Source: Actinomycetes bacterium | GTDB taxonomy: Bacteria; Actinomycetota; Actinomycetes; Mycobacteriales; Mycobacteriaceae | Length of the DNA stretch: 14,830 nt | Reading direction: 5' to 3' | Assembly: GCA_022600695.1 (NCBI GenBank) | Contig: JAHZJY010000343.1 | Span: 1-14,830, forward strand | Part shown: positions 6,668 to 13,820 of the stretch, piece by piece | Layout: each line of letters begins with the position of its first letter | How positions within the stretch are numbered: position 1 is the first letter of the stretch | Notes under the pieces: model-generated | Databases searched by the model: none | The model's input: only the letters and a program-made list of their open reading frames with translations | Told to the model about the DNA's origin: nothing | Made by a program: the position numbers and the translations under genes

Positions 6668-8098
6668 GACCGCGGCGGAAGCCGTTGCTGGGCCGTCGAT
6701 CCCTGCGCCGTCGATTGCAGTGAGCAGTTCGTCCAAGCCGGCGTTGAGGCCGTCGGCCAGGTCTGGCAGCGCCGGGATCACCTCGGGGCTGGAGATCAGC
6801 CCGATGTGCAGCATGCCGTTCACCGACCACAACGTGAAGTTGATACCCGCACCGAGCAGCACCGGCCCGAACGGGTACATCGCCGAGACCGTGGCGCCGA
6901 GAAAGTAGTGAGCCGGATCCGGGCCCGGCACGTTGGAGAGGATGACGTTGTAGTTCGGGCGGAATTGGGTCAGGCGGGCGTAAACCCGTTTTGCCATACC
7001 GAGCAGAACCGAACCGATGACCTCGCCGAAGTCCTGCAGCAGCATCGGGCTGATCACTGAAACCTGTTCCTTGGCAGAGGCGTTCGCCACCGCAACGGCC
7101 TTGAGTCGGTCCACCGGATCTGCGATTTGGGTGTGCAGCGCAACGAGCATGCCGGAGACCTGGTTGCGGGCGGTGCGATCGGATTGCCCGTGCACCGAAA
7201 CCGGTTCCAATGCCACCAGTGAGGACGTGGGCAACTCGCCGCGGTCGAGCAGGAATTGGCGCATCACCCCGCCGACCAGGGTCCCCACCACGTCGTTGAC
7301 CTTGACCCCGAAATGGTCCTTGACCCTCTTGACCTCACCGAGGTCGAGTCGTGCGAACGCGACATTGCGCCGGGCCGTGAATCTGGCGTTCAGTGCCGTA
7401 CGGGGGGCCGTGAACGGGGCTGCCATGGCGCGGCCGGCGCGTGCCCGGCGGATGGCGTCGAGGACCGCGCGCGCGGCCGCGGGCAGTACGCGGACGGCCA
7501 GGTAGAACGGCCGGGTCGCTAACCGGGCCGCACCGTCGATTGCCTCCCGCAACGGGCCGATAGACGCCGGCGCCTCGACCAGATCCGGGGGCGCCGGTAC
7601 GGCTTCGGAACTGCACAGCCGGGACACCATATTGGCGTATGTCACGCCGTCCGCCGCGGCGTGGTGAACCTTGAGCAGGACGGCCAGCCGATCGGTACCT
7701 GAAGAACCGTCAAGGCCCTCGATGACCCACATCTCCCACAGTGGCCGGCGACGATCCAGTGGCAGCCCGGCCAGTCGGCCGCAGACCTCGGTCAACTCCT
7801 TCCGGATACCGTTTGCGGGCAGGGCGATCCGGTGCAGATGCCGGTCGATATCGAAGTCGTCGTCCCGGACCCACACCGGATGGCCGATGGTCAGCGGGGC
7901 GTCCGAGAGCTTCTCCCGGAACTCCGGGATCGCCCTGATCCGCGCCGCGAGGGCGTCGCGGAGGCCGTTGAAGCTGTAGCCGCCGGGAATCGTTGTCGAA
8001 TCCAACTCCAGCACCGAAAACACCTGCATGGGTTGCGTTGCGGTTTCGATGGAGAGGAAGCTGGCGTCGAATCCGCTGACTCGCTGCGGATGCTGCAC
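6665..8098 (-). CDS. WS/DGAT family acyltransferase (wax ester synthase / diacylglycerol acyltransferase-like)
   Basis: A 477-residue acyl-CoA-dependent O-acyltransferase of the type that makes triacylglycerol or wax esters from acyl-CoA and diacylglycerol or fatty alcohols. The catalytic HHxxxDG motif is intact as HHAAADG (145-151). Other family motifs are PLW (119-121), NDV (268-270) and NVPGP (389-393). The GTG start at 8098 gives an N-terminus QRVSGFDASFLSIETATQPM, which matches the usual family start; the open frame running further upstream to 8518 is only an antisense shadow of the SDR gene. Length is normal. It converges on papA5 with 10 bases between stops and diverges from the SDR gene. 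It occupies the position of mas in the M. tuberculosis locus. Many paralogues exist in mycobacteria, so I give no symbol or precise substrate. Confidence 0.92.
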   Translation of the reverse strand: MQHPQRVSGFDASFLSIETATQPMQVFSVLELDSTTIPGGYSFNGLRDALAARIRAIPEFREKLSDAPLTIGHPVWVRDDDFDIDRHLHRIALPANGIRKELTEVCGRLAGLPLDRRRPLWEMWVIEGLDGSSGTDRLAVLLKVHHAAADGVTYANMVSRLCSSEAVPAPPDLVEAPASIGPLREAIDGAARLATRPFYLAVRVLPAAARAVLDAIRRARAGRAMAAPFTAPRTALNARFTARRNVAFARLDLGEVKRVKDHFGVKVNDVVGTLVGGVMRQFLLDRGELPTSSLVALEPVSVHGQSDRTARNQVSGMLVALHTQIADPVDRLKAVAVANASAKEQVSVISPMLLQDFGEVIGSVLLGMAKRVYARLTQFRPNYNVILSNVPGPDPAHYFLGATVSAMYPFGPVLLGAGINFTLWSVNGMLHIGLISSPEVIPALPDLADGLNAGLDELLTAIDGAGIDGPATASAAV

Positions 8099-8105
8099 AT
8101 CGTCG

Positions 8106-8111
8106 ATGCTA
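8106..8111 (-). promoter_or_regulatory. candidate -10 box for a leaderless WS/DGAT transcript
   Basis: On the minus strand TAGCAT fits the mycobacterial -10 pattern TANNNT. Seven bases separate it from the GTG start at 8098, so transcription would begin at or next to the start codon. No Shine-Dalgarno sequence is visible. No clear -35 is seen. Confidence 0.45.
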
Positions 8112-8114
8112 CCC

Positions 8115-8129
8115 GGCCCGCGACGGGCC
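8115..8129. promoter_or_regulatory. inverted repeat between divergent promoters, candidate operator
   Basis: GGCCCG-CGA-CGGGCC is a perfect 6-bp inverted repeat with a 3-base spacer. It lies in the 37-base region between the WS/DGAT and SDR start codons and between the two proposed -10 boxes. A bound regulator could affect both genes. In GC-rich DNA such a repeat can arise by chance, so the role is tentative. Confidence 0.3.
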
Positions 8130-8131
8130 TC

Positions 8132-8137
8132 TACGAT
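8132..8137 (+). promoter_or_regulatory. candidate -10 box for the SDR gene
   Basis: TACGAT fits TANNNT and overlaps the ATG at 8136. If used, transcription would start near 8144-8145, exactly at an in-frame GTG (8145-8147). The protein would then begin three residues later than the ATG call, from a leaderless mRNA. Confidence 0.35.
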
Positions 8138-8954
8138 GTCGCTCGTGGATGCACTGGCGGATGGGCGCACAGTCACGCTGATCACCGGGGCGTCGACCGG
8201 GATCGGCGCCGAGTTCGCCCGGCAGTTCGCTGCCCGCGGCCACGATCTCGTCGTGGCGGCCCGCAGTGCGGACCGGCTCGATGCGCTGGCCGCACGGCTG
8301 CGCGAAGCCCACGGCGTGGCCGTCACCGTGATCGCGATGGACCTCTCGGAGCCAACCGCCGCCGCCGAGCTCTGGCGGCGGACGAACGAGCTGGGCCTGG
8401 AGGTCGGCGTGCTGATCAACAATGCCGGCTTCGGAACGCACGGTGACGTGGCCGATGCCGACCCGCAGCGCCTCGAGGACGAGGTCGGACTCAACTGCCG
8501 GACGATGGTCGGCGCCACCGCCCGCTATCTGCCGCAGATGCGGGCCCGGGGTGCGGGGGCGGTTATCAACATCGCCTCCACCGCGGCGTTCCAACCGTTG
8601 CCGAAGATGGCCGTCTACGGTGCCACGAAAGCCTTCGTCCTGTCCTTCACCGAGGCGGTCTGGGCCGAGGAGCGCAACAACGGCATCCGGGTGCTGGCGG
8701 TGTGTCCCGGGCTGACCGACACTCCGTTCTTCGAACGTGCCGGCGAGGCCGCGGCCGGGGCGGCATCTGGCGCGGCGGCGAAGGCCTTCACCCGCACACC
8801 GGAGCAGGTCGTCGCCCACACGATCCGGGTGCTGGCGAGGCGCAAACCGAGCTTCGTCGACGGCGTGGCCAACGCCGTCGTCTCCAGGGCGGTCACGCGG
8901 GTGTTACCCAGGCGGCTGGCCATCGCGGTGTCCGGGCGACTACTGGGCGGCTGA
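8136..8954 (+). CDS. short-chain dehydrogenase/reductase (SDR), ketoacyl-reductase-like
   Basis: A 272-residue classical SDR: an NAD(P)H-dependent oxidoreductase, probably cytoplasmic. The cofactor-binding TGASTGIG is at 17-24, NNAG at 95-98, catalytic Ser148 in NIAS, and the YxxxK pair Tyr161/Lys165 in YGATK. AARSADRLDAL at 41-51 has Arg43 after the second beta strand, which usually favours NADPH. The overall pattern, with PGLTDTPFF after the active site, resembles mycobacterial acyl or ketoacyl reductases; the substrate is unknown. Two starts are plausible, ATG at 8136 (no good RBS) or GTG at 8145 from a leaderless transcript. It is divergent from the WS/DGAT gene, which suggests a shared role in acyl-lipid metabolism, but this is inference. 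Confidence 0.9.
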   Translation: MSLVDALADGRTVTLITGASTGIGAEFARQFAARGHDLVVAARSADRLDALAARLREAHGVAVTVIAMDLSEPTAAAELWRRTNELGLEVGVLINNAGFGTHGDVADADPQRLEDEVGLNCRTMVGATARYLPQMRARGAGAVINIASTAAFQPLPKMAVYGATKAFVLSFTEAVWAEERNNGIRVLAVCPGLTDTPFFERAGEAAAGAASGAAAKAFTRTPEQVVAHTIRVLARRKPSFVDGVANAVVSRAVTRVLPRRLAIAVSGRLLGG

Positions 8955-8964
8955 CGAGCCGAGG

Positions 8965-8977
8965 GTCTCGCTGAGAC
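8965..8977. promoter_or_regulatory. inverted repeat upstream of the AhpD-like gene
   Basis: GTCTC-GCT-GAGAC is a perfect 5-bp inverted repeat with a 3-base loop. It ends 7 bases before a -10-like box and covers the -35 region. It could be an operator, or a weak terminator for the SDR gene that ends 10 bases before it. Confidence 0.3.
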
Positions 8978-8984
8978 GCGCCCC

Positions 8985-8990
8985 TAGGAT
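8985..8990 (+). promoter_or_regulatory. -10 box for a leaderless AhpD-like transcript
   Basis: TAGGAT matches the mycobacterial -10 pattern and is followed after exactly six bases by the ATG at 8997. Since -10 boxes usually end at position -7, the predicted first base of the RNA is the A of the start codon. No Shine-Dalgarno sequence is present, as expected for a leaderless gene. Confidence 0.5.
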
Positions 8991-8996
8991 CGGTGT

Positions 8997-9602
8997 ATGG
9001 CATCGAGCGAACCACTGGGTCCATCGGACGACCACCCGGCGACTCGATCCGGTCCGGCCCCGGCACCGCCCTGCCGGGTGCCCCCGGGAGGCAGGGATGA
9101 GCTCGGCTGGTTCGGCTGGCTGTTCTGCAGGCTGGCCGCCCGGATTTGGGGCGTGCCGGAGTTCCACCTGTTCACGGTGCTCGCCCAGCACCGGCGGTTG
9201 TTCTGGACGTGGGCCCCGTTCGCCGGTGTGTTGTTGCGCCGAGGCCGGTTGGCGGGTGCCGACACCGAGCTGGCCATCCTTCGGGTGGGCCACCTGCGCG
9301 GCTGCGAGTACGAACTGCAGCAACACCGGCGGATCGCCGTTACCCGCGGCGTCGACGAGCAGACCCAGGCCGCTATTTTCGGCTGGCCGCAGTCCGGGGG
9401 CCTGTCGTGGCGCCGACAGGTGTTGCTGGGCGCGGTGGACGAGTTGGTCGCCGGCCGCACCCTGTCCGACCCGACCTGGCGACGACTGAGTGGTTTCCTG
9501 GACCGCCGTCAACTCATCGAATTCGTCACCGTGGTGGGCCAATACGATGCGCTGGCGATGACCTTGACCGCCCTGCGTGTCCCGTTGGATTACCCGGACT
9601 AG
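8997..9602 (+). CDS. carboxymuconolactone decarboxylase / AhpD-like family protein
   Basis: A 201-residue, all-helical protein of the CMD/AhpD superfamily. The diagnostic segment is ELAILRVGHLRGCEYELQQH (91-110), with Glu91, Cys103 and His110 at the spacing of AhpD Glu118, Cys130 and His137. The second cysteine of the AhpD CxxC pair is Glu106 here, so a disulfide-type peroxidase cycle of the classical kind is unlikely. The first ~30 residues are Pro-rich and probably disordered. Members act as peroxidases or decarboxylases, but many of this CxxE-like type have no known activity. The start fits a leaderless promoter. It lies 42 bases after the SDR and before an SCO6745-like gene on the same strand. 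Family sure, function not. Confidence 0.82.
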   Translation: MASSEPLGPSDDHPATRSGPAPAPPCRVPPGGRDELGWFGWLFCRLAARIWGVPEFHLFTVLAQHRRLFWTWAPFAGVLLRRGRLAGADTELAILRVGHLRGCEYELQQHRRIAVTRGVDEQTQAAIFGWPQSGGLSWRRQVLLGAVDELVAGRTLSDPTWRRLSGFLDRRQLIEFVTVVGQYDALAMTLTALRVPLDYPD

Positions 9603-9618
9603 GAGCCGACGCAGTCCG

Positions 9619-9624
9619 TAGGAT
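9619..9624 (+). promoter_or_regulatory. possible -10 box for the SCO6745-like gene and kinase
   Basis: TAGGAT, the same hexamer as before the AhpD-like gene, lies 17 bases after that gene's stop. RNA starting near 9631 would have a leader of about 46 bases. AGGAG at 9665-9669 is then 7 bases before the GTG at 9677. No clear -35 is seen. Confidence 0.3.
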
Positions 9625-9676
9625 TCGGCCCAGCCGGCGGCAACGAGGCGGCCGGCCGGAGGCCAGGAGTCTGCAC

Positions 9677-10441
9677 GTGGGCAACGAGGGGTTAGAGGAA
9701 GCTGTCGGCACGTCCGGCGCGGCGATGGGCGAGGCGGTCGGCATCTTCATGCTGCACCCGGAGACTTTCGCGGCCAGCATCGCGGCCGGCTACCAGAACC
9801 CGCTGGCGGGTTACGTCGCCGGTCGCGGTGGGGTGCTGGGGGAGGCGACCGGGACCACTGTCGCGGCGGTGTTCGCGATATTCGAGCCGGATTTCGTCCG
9901 CGCGATGTGGGATGAGGGCCTGGCGGTACGGGGGGCGGCCGGTGCCGCGCAGGTCTACTGGGGTCAGGTCGCCGACTTCGGCCGTCAACACCTCGCCGGG
10001 CTGCAGGGTGCGTACCGCATCGCGGCGCTGGGCGAGAAGATCATCGCCGGGACGACGGCCGTCGGCCTGCCGATGTACGGCGGCTGGCGGGAGATGCCGC
10101 TGGCATCCGACGCCCCGGCCCGGGCGCTACAGGTGATGTTTGTGCTGCGGGAACTGCGCGCGGATGTGCATTTCAACGTGCTGGCCAACTCGGGCATCAC
10201 CCCGGTTGAGGCGCACATGCTGCACGGCGGGCTGGACTACACCCGGATGTTCGGCTGGTCCGAGCCGTTCGCCGATGGTGCGGACAAGAAGGACCGCTAC
10301 GTCGCGGTCGAGGAGGCGACCAATCGCCGGATGGCCGATATCTTCGACGCGGCACTGGACCGCGACGAGATATCGGAATTGGCCCGGCTGAGCACCGGGG
10401 CGCTGGAGCGGTTGAGAGCCATCGCCCCGCCGATGGGTTAG
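9677..10441 (+). CDS. SCO6745-like helical protein of unknown function
   Basis: A 254-residue soluble protein. The segments HPETFAASIAAGYQNPLAGYVAGR (near 26-49), VLGEATGTTVAAVFAIFEP, VRAMWDEG and the C-terminal LRELRADVHFNVLANSGITPVEAHMLHGG resemble the actinobacterial SCO6745-like family, which has no established activity. The C-terminal half may form a winged-helix-like fold, as suggested for that family. I place the start at GTG 9677, because AGGAG lies 7 bases before it and the open frame further upstream only overlaps the AhpD-like gene. An ATG at 9725 is a less likely alternative. The kinase gene starts 6 bases after its stop, so the two are probably co-transcribed and translationally coupled. 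There is no signal peptide or membrane segment. Confidence 0.72.
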   Translation: MGNEGLEEAVGTSGAAMGEAVGIFMLHPETFAASIAAGYQNPLAGYVAGRGGVLGEATGTTVAAVFAIFEPDFVRAMWDEGLAVRGAAGAAQVYWGQVADFGRQHLAGLQGAYRIAALGEKIIAGTTAVGLPMYGGWREMPLASDAPARALQVMFVLRELRADVHFNVLANSGITPVEAHMLHGGLDYTRMFGWSEPFADGADKKDRYVAVEEATNRRMADIFDAALDRDEISELARLSTGALERLRAIAPPMG

Positions 10442-10447
10442 TGCCCG

Positions 10448-11674
10448 ATGCCGTTAGCGGATGGCGAGACCTTTGCCGGTTACCAGATCCTTCGCATCCT
10501 CGGTGCCGGAGGGATGGGAGAGGTTTACCTGGCCCGGCATCCGAGGCTGCCTCGCAAGGACGCGCTGAAGGTGCTCAGCAACGCGGTCAGTCACGATGAG
10601 GAGTACCGACAGCGATTCGGCCAGGAAGCAGAGATGGTCGCGACGCTGCGCCATCCGCATATCGTCACCATTTACGACCGGGGCGACAATGACGGCAAGC
10701 TGTGGATCGCGATGGAGTTCGTCGACGGTATCGATGCCGGCCGGCTTCTGGAAGACAAGTACCCCAACGGAATTCCCCCTGATGAGGTGGGGCGAATCGT
10801 GACCGCGGTCGCTGATGCACTGGACTACGCACACAGTCGGAAACTGCTGCACCGTGATATCAAGCCGGCCAATATCCTGCTGGGTTTGCCGGAGTCCGGT
10901 GATGATCGGGTGATGCTCGCCGACTTCGGAGTGGCCCGCTGGATCGACCAGTCCAGCACGCTTACCGGTGCTGAAATGACGGTCGGCACGGTCACCTATG
11001 CCGCACCGGAGCAGCTCAAGGGCGAGCAGATCGATGGGCGCGCCGACCAGTATGCGCTGGCCGCCACGGCTTTTCATCTGCTCACCGGCTCGGCGCCGTT
11101 CACCAACAGTAACCCGGCGGTGGTGATCAGCAAGCATCTCAGCGCGGCGCCACCGGCCCTGGACCGGGCGGACCTCTCCGCGCTCGGGCCTGCTTTCGCG
11201 AAGGCGCTGGCGAAGAATCCGGCCGACCGATTCGCCCGTTGCCGGGATTTCGCCCGGGCAATGCAGGATGCGCTGAACGCCCCGACCGACGGATCCGCGC
11301 GGCACCGCAAACCCGGATCCCGGGCGTCGTTGCGGCGCCGCTGGTTCACCGGGATACTAGGCGTCGTGCTGATCGGCGGAGCGATCGGCGGGATAGCGGC
11401 AATGGTGTCGCATCAACGGAGCTCGATCGTTCCGGATCAGCCCGGCGCCCCGGCGGCGCGGACGAACTCGCCGCCACCCCCGGCGGTGTCGGGCCGGATG
11501 GACTTGCCGGTGGTGGTGATGGGCGCCGATTGTGAGGTGCTCGGCGCCGCCGCGATCGACTCGAACGGGACTGACGCCTACTGCGCACGGGTGACGTCGG
11601 AGAGCGACGAGACGGTGTGGTCACTTACGCCTGAACGGCTGCGCACCGCCGCACCGGAGCCGCCTACCCCCTGA
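10448..11674 (+). CDS. PknF-like transmembrane serine/threonine protein kinase
   Basis: A 408-residue receptor-type Hanks kinase. Cytoplasmic kinase domain about 10-275: Gly-rich loop GAGGMGEVY (19-27), Lys41, Glu60, HRDIKPAN (135-142, an RD kinase), DFG (159-161), a Thr-rich activation loop (TLTGAEMTVGT, 171-181) and APE (186-188). A basic stretch precedes one membrane segment at about 301-321. A short extracytoplasmic tail contains a Pro-rich linker and a small domain with Cys362 and Cys379. The N-terminus MPLADGETFAGY and the tail segment VWSLTPERL resemble M. tuberculosis PknF, but that protein is longer (about 476 residues), and several PknF-like paralogues occur in mycobacteria. All catalytic residues are present. 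It starts 6 bases after the SCO6745-like gene, with no clear RBS. The next gene encodes a glucose-type PTS permease. Confidence 0.9.
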   Translation: MPLADGETFAGYQILRILGAGGMGEVYLARHPRLPRKDALKVLSNAVSHDEEYRQRFGQEAEMVATLRHPHIVTIYDRGDNDGKLWIAMEFVDGIDAGRLLEDKYPNGIPPDEVGRIVTAVADALDYAHSRKLLHRDIKPANILLGLPESGDDRVMLADFGVARWIDQSSTLTGAEMTVGTVTYAAPEQLKGEQIDGRADQYALAATAFHLLTGSAPFTNSNPAVVISKHLSAAPPALDRADLSALGPAFAKALAKNPADRFARCRDFARAMQDALNAPTDGSARHRKPGSRASLRRRWFTGILGVVLIGGAIGGIAAMVSHQRSSIVPDQPGAPAARTNSPPPPAVSGRMDLPVVVMGADCEVLGAAAIDSNGTDAYCARVTSESDETVWSLTPERLRTAAPEPPTP

Positions 11675-11722
11675 ATCCCACCGCCGCCGCGCAAATCGGA
11701 TCCGACGCACCGGCAACGTCGA

Positions 11723-11728
11723 TACCAT
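11723..11728 (+). promoter_or_regulatory. possible -10 box for ptsG
   Basis: TACCAT fits TANNNT in the 103-base gap between the kinase gene and ptsG. RNA would start near 11735, leaving a leader of about 43 bases that ends with a strong ribosome binding site. No convincing -35 is visible. Confidence 0.3.
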
Positions 11729-11762
11729 CGGCTCACCTCGGGCGGGTCGGTCCCGGGCGCAC

Positions 11763-11768
11763 GGAGGG
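11763..11768 (+). promoter_or_regulatory. ribosome binding site deciding the ptsG start
   Basis: GGAGGG lies 9 bases before the ATG at 11778. This favours that ATG over the in-frame TTG at 11769, which directly abuts the purine run. Confidence 0.7.
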
Positions 11769-11777
11769 TTGGGCTCT

Positions 11778-13820
11778 ATGTCGACCGATACAGCTGCCGA
11801 GATCGTCACGAAACTCGGTGGCGCGGCGAATATCGAGAGTCTCTCGCACTGTGCCACCCGGCTGCGGTTTCAGCTCCGCGACGCGGCAGTGGTCACACAA
11901 TCGGAGCTCGAGGCGGTCTCCGGAGTGATGGGCGCGGTGCCCCAGGCCGGCGACCGCTACCAGGTGGTGATCGGCGGCGGGGTGCAGACCCTCTACAACC
12001 AGATCAAGGCACTGCCCGGGATGGCCGGAGGTGGCGGAGGCGACGACGCCGCCGCGATCAAGGCAGCCGCCCGCGCGAAGGGGCCCCGCGGGAAGTTCAC
12101 GTGGCTCGATGGGTTCTTCGAGTTCCTGTCCGACTCGTTCCGCCCCATTCTGGGTGCGCTGCTGGGCGCATCGTTGTTCATCACCTTCATGGCACTGATG
12201 AGCACACTGGGCGTCATTCCCAACTGGGCCGACCCCCGCGAGGCCAGCCAGCTGTCGCCGACCTGGCAGTTCATCAATCTCTGCTGGCAGAGCGTCTTCG
12301 TATTCCTGCCGCTGATGGTGGCTTATAACGCGGCCAAGAAACTCGGCGCCGACCCGTGGGTCGGGTTCGCGATCATGGCGGTGGTGATGCTGCCCGGTTT
12401 CGCCGCGATGAAGGACTTCGCCGAACCTCAGAACATCTTCGGGTCCCAGGTGGACATCGTTCAGGTGCTGGGCCTGCCGCTGACCATCTTCAACTACAGC
12501 TCCCAGGTATTTCCGCCACTACTGATGGCGGCGGTGCTCGGTCCGCTTTACCAGGCGCTGAAGAAAGCCATCCCCGAGAACGTGCAGCTGATCTTCGTGC
12601 CGTTCCTGTCGATGCTGATCATGATCCCGTTGACGGCGTTCCTGATCGGTCCGATCGGGGTCTACACCGGTGCCGGTCTGGCCAACCTGCTGAAGTCCAT
12701 CAACGACTTCTCACCGTTCATCTTCGCCATCCTCATCCCGCTGGCTTATCCGTTCATGGTTCCGCTGGGTCTGCACTGGCCGATCAACGCCATCATGCTG
12801 CTCAACATCCAGACCCTGGGTTACGACTACATCCAGGGCCCGATGGGAGCGTGGAACTTCGCCTGCTTCGGCGCGACCGCCGGGGTGCTATTCCTGGCCT
12901 GGCGGGAGCGTGACCGGCAGATGCGCCAGACCGCGATCGGCGGTCTGGCAGCGGGTCTGCTCGGCGGTATCTCGGAGCCCTCGCTGTACGGAATCCATTT
13001 GCGGTTCAAGCGGATCTATCCGCGCATGCTGGTCGGCTGTTTGGTGGGCGGTGTCATCATCGGCATCGGTGGCGGTGTGAAGACGAGCGCCTTCGTGTTC
13101 ACCTCGATTCTGACCATCCCGGCGTTCGACAATATGGGGCTGTACGCACTCGCGGTGACCGCCGCGTTCGTCACCTCGATGGTGCTGGTGATCCTTTCCG
13201 GCTATCGGACACCCGAGCAGGCCGCCGCCGCGGTGGCGGCAGAGGTGCCGGTTGCCGACCTGGAGGGCCCGATGTCGGAGGCCAGTTCCGACACCCTGGT
13301 CGCGGCGGCGGCCACCAAAGCAGCCGGCGAGGTCGGTGTCACCACCGAGATCCTCTCGCCGCTGGCCGGTACCCTCATTGCGCTCAGCGATGTGCCGGAT
13401 CCGGTGTTCGGTAAGGGGATCATGGGCCCGGGCATCGCCGTCGAGCCGTCCGGGGATATCGCCCTCGCGCCGGGGGCCGGCACAGTGATCGCCGCCCAGC
13501 CGACCGGGCACGCCTACGGAATCCTGCTCGACACCGGGGTGGAGGTTCTCATTCACGTTGGCCTGGACACGGTGAAACTCAAGGGTGAAGGTTTCGACAT
13601 TCACGTCGCCAAGGGTGATCGGGTGGTCGCGGGAACACCGCTGGTGACTTTCGATCGTGCGGTGATCGAAAAGGCCGGCTACCCGTTGATCACCCCGATC
13701 GTGGTGCTCAACGCGAAGAAGTTTGGTTCGGTCGAGATGGCGGGCGCCGGCGAGATTGCACCGGGGGAGCCGATCATCACCGTCAAGCCCGCGCCGCAGC
13801 CCGTGGAGGCCGGACTGTAG
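11778..13820 (+). CDS. ptsG: PTS system glucose-type EIIBCA permease
   Basis: A 680-residue permease that takes up and phosphorylates a hexose, using phosphate passed from PEP through EI and HPr. Domain order is EIIB-EIIC-EIIA. EIIB (about 1-80) has phospho-Cys25 in SHCATRLRF. EIIC (about 105-475) has around ten hydrophobic segments, a GLHWPINAIM motif (331-340) and the sugar-site motif GISEPSLYG (397-405). An Ala-rich linker leads to EIIA (about 520-665), with His578 in GHAYG and the phospho-acceptor His593 in LIHVGLDTV. Length, domain order and many segments (for example FEFLSDSFRPILGALLGAS and TLGYDYIQGPMGAWNFACFG) closely match PtsG of Corynebacterium glutamicum, a glucose permease. Glucose is therefore the likely substrate, but related permeases carry other sugars. 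The fused EIIA means no separate EIIA is needed. It follows the kinase gene by 103 bases. Confidence 0.92.
   Translation: MSTDTAAEIVTKLGGAANIESLSHCATRLRFQLRDAAVVTQSELEAVSGVMGAVPQAGDRYQVVIGGGVQTLYNQIKALPGMAGGGGGDDAAAIKAAARAKGPRGKFTWLDGFFEFLSDSFRPILGALLGASLFITFMALMSTLGVIPNWADPREASQLSPTWQFINLCWQSVFVFLPLMVAYNAAKKLGADPWVGFAIMAVVMLPGFAAMKDFAEPQNIFGSQVDIVQVLGLPLTIFNYSSQVFPPLLMAAVLGPLYQALKKAIPENVQLIFVPFLSMLIMIPLTAFLIGPIGVYTGAGLANLLKSINDFSPFIFAILIPLAYPFMVPLGLHWPINAIMLLNIQTLGYDYIQGPMGAWNFACFGATAGVLFLAWRERDRQMRQTAIGGLAAGLLGGISEPSLYGIHLRFKRIYPRMLVGCLVGGVIIGIGGGVKTSAFVFTSILTIPAFDNMGLYALAVTAAFVTSMVLVILSGYRTPEQAAAAVAAEVPVADLEGPMSEASSDTLVAAAATKAAGEVGVTTEILSPLAGTLIALSDVPDPVFGKGIMGPGIAVEPSGDIALAPGAGTVIAAQPTGHAYGILLDTGVEVLIHVGLDTVKLKGEGFDIHVAKGDRVVAGTPLVTFDRAVIEKAGYPLITPIVVLNAKKFGSVEMAGAGEIAPGEPIITVKPAPQPVEAGL

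Noticed and set aside
8099..8518. Longer N-terminus for the WS/DGAT protein
   Set aside because: The extra 140 residues would be antisense to the SDR and do not resemble the family, whose normal start matches the GTG at 8098.
9146..9676. Longer N-terminus for the SCO6745-like protein
   Set aside because: It would overlap the AhpD-like gene in another frame; the GTG at 9677 has a good ribosome binding site.
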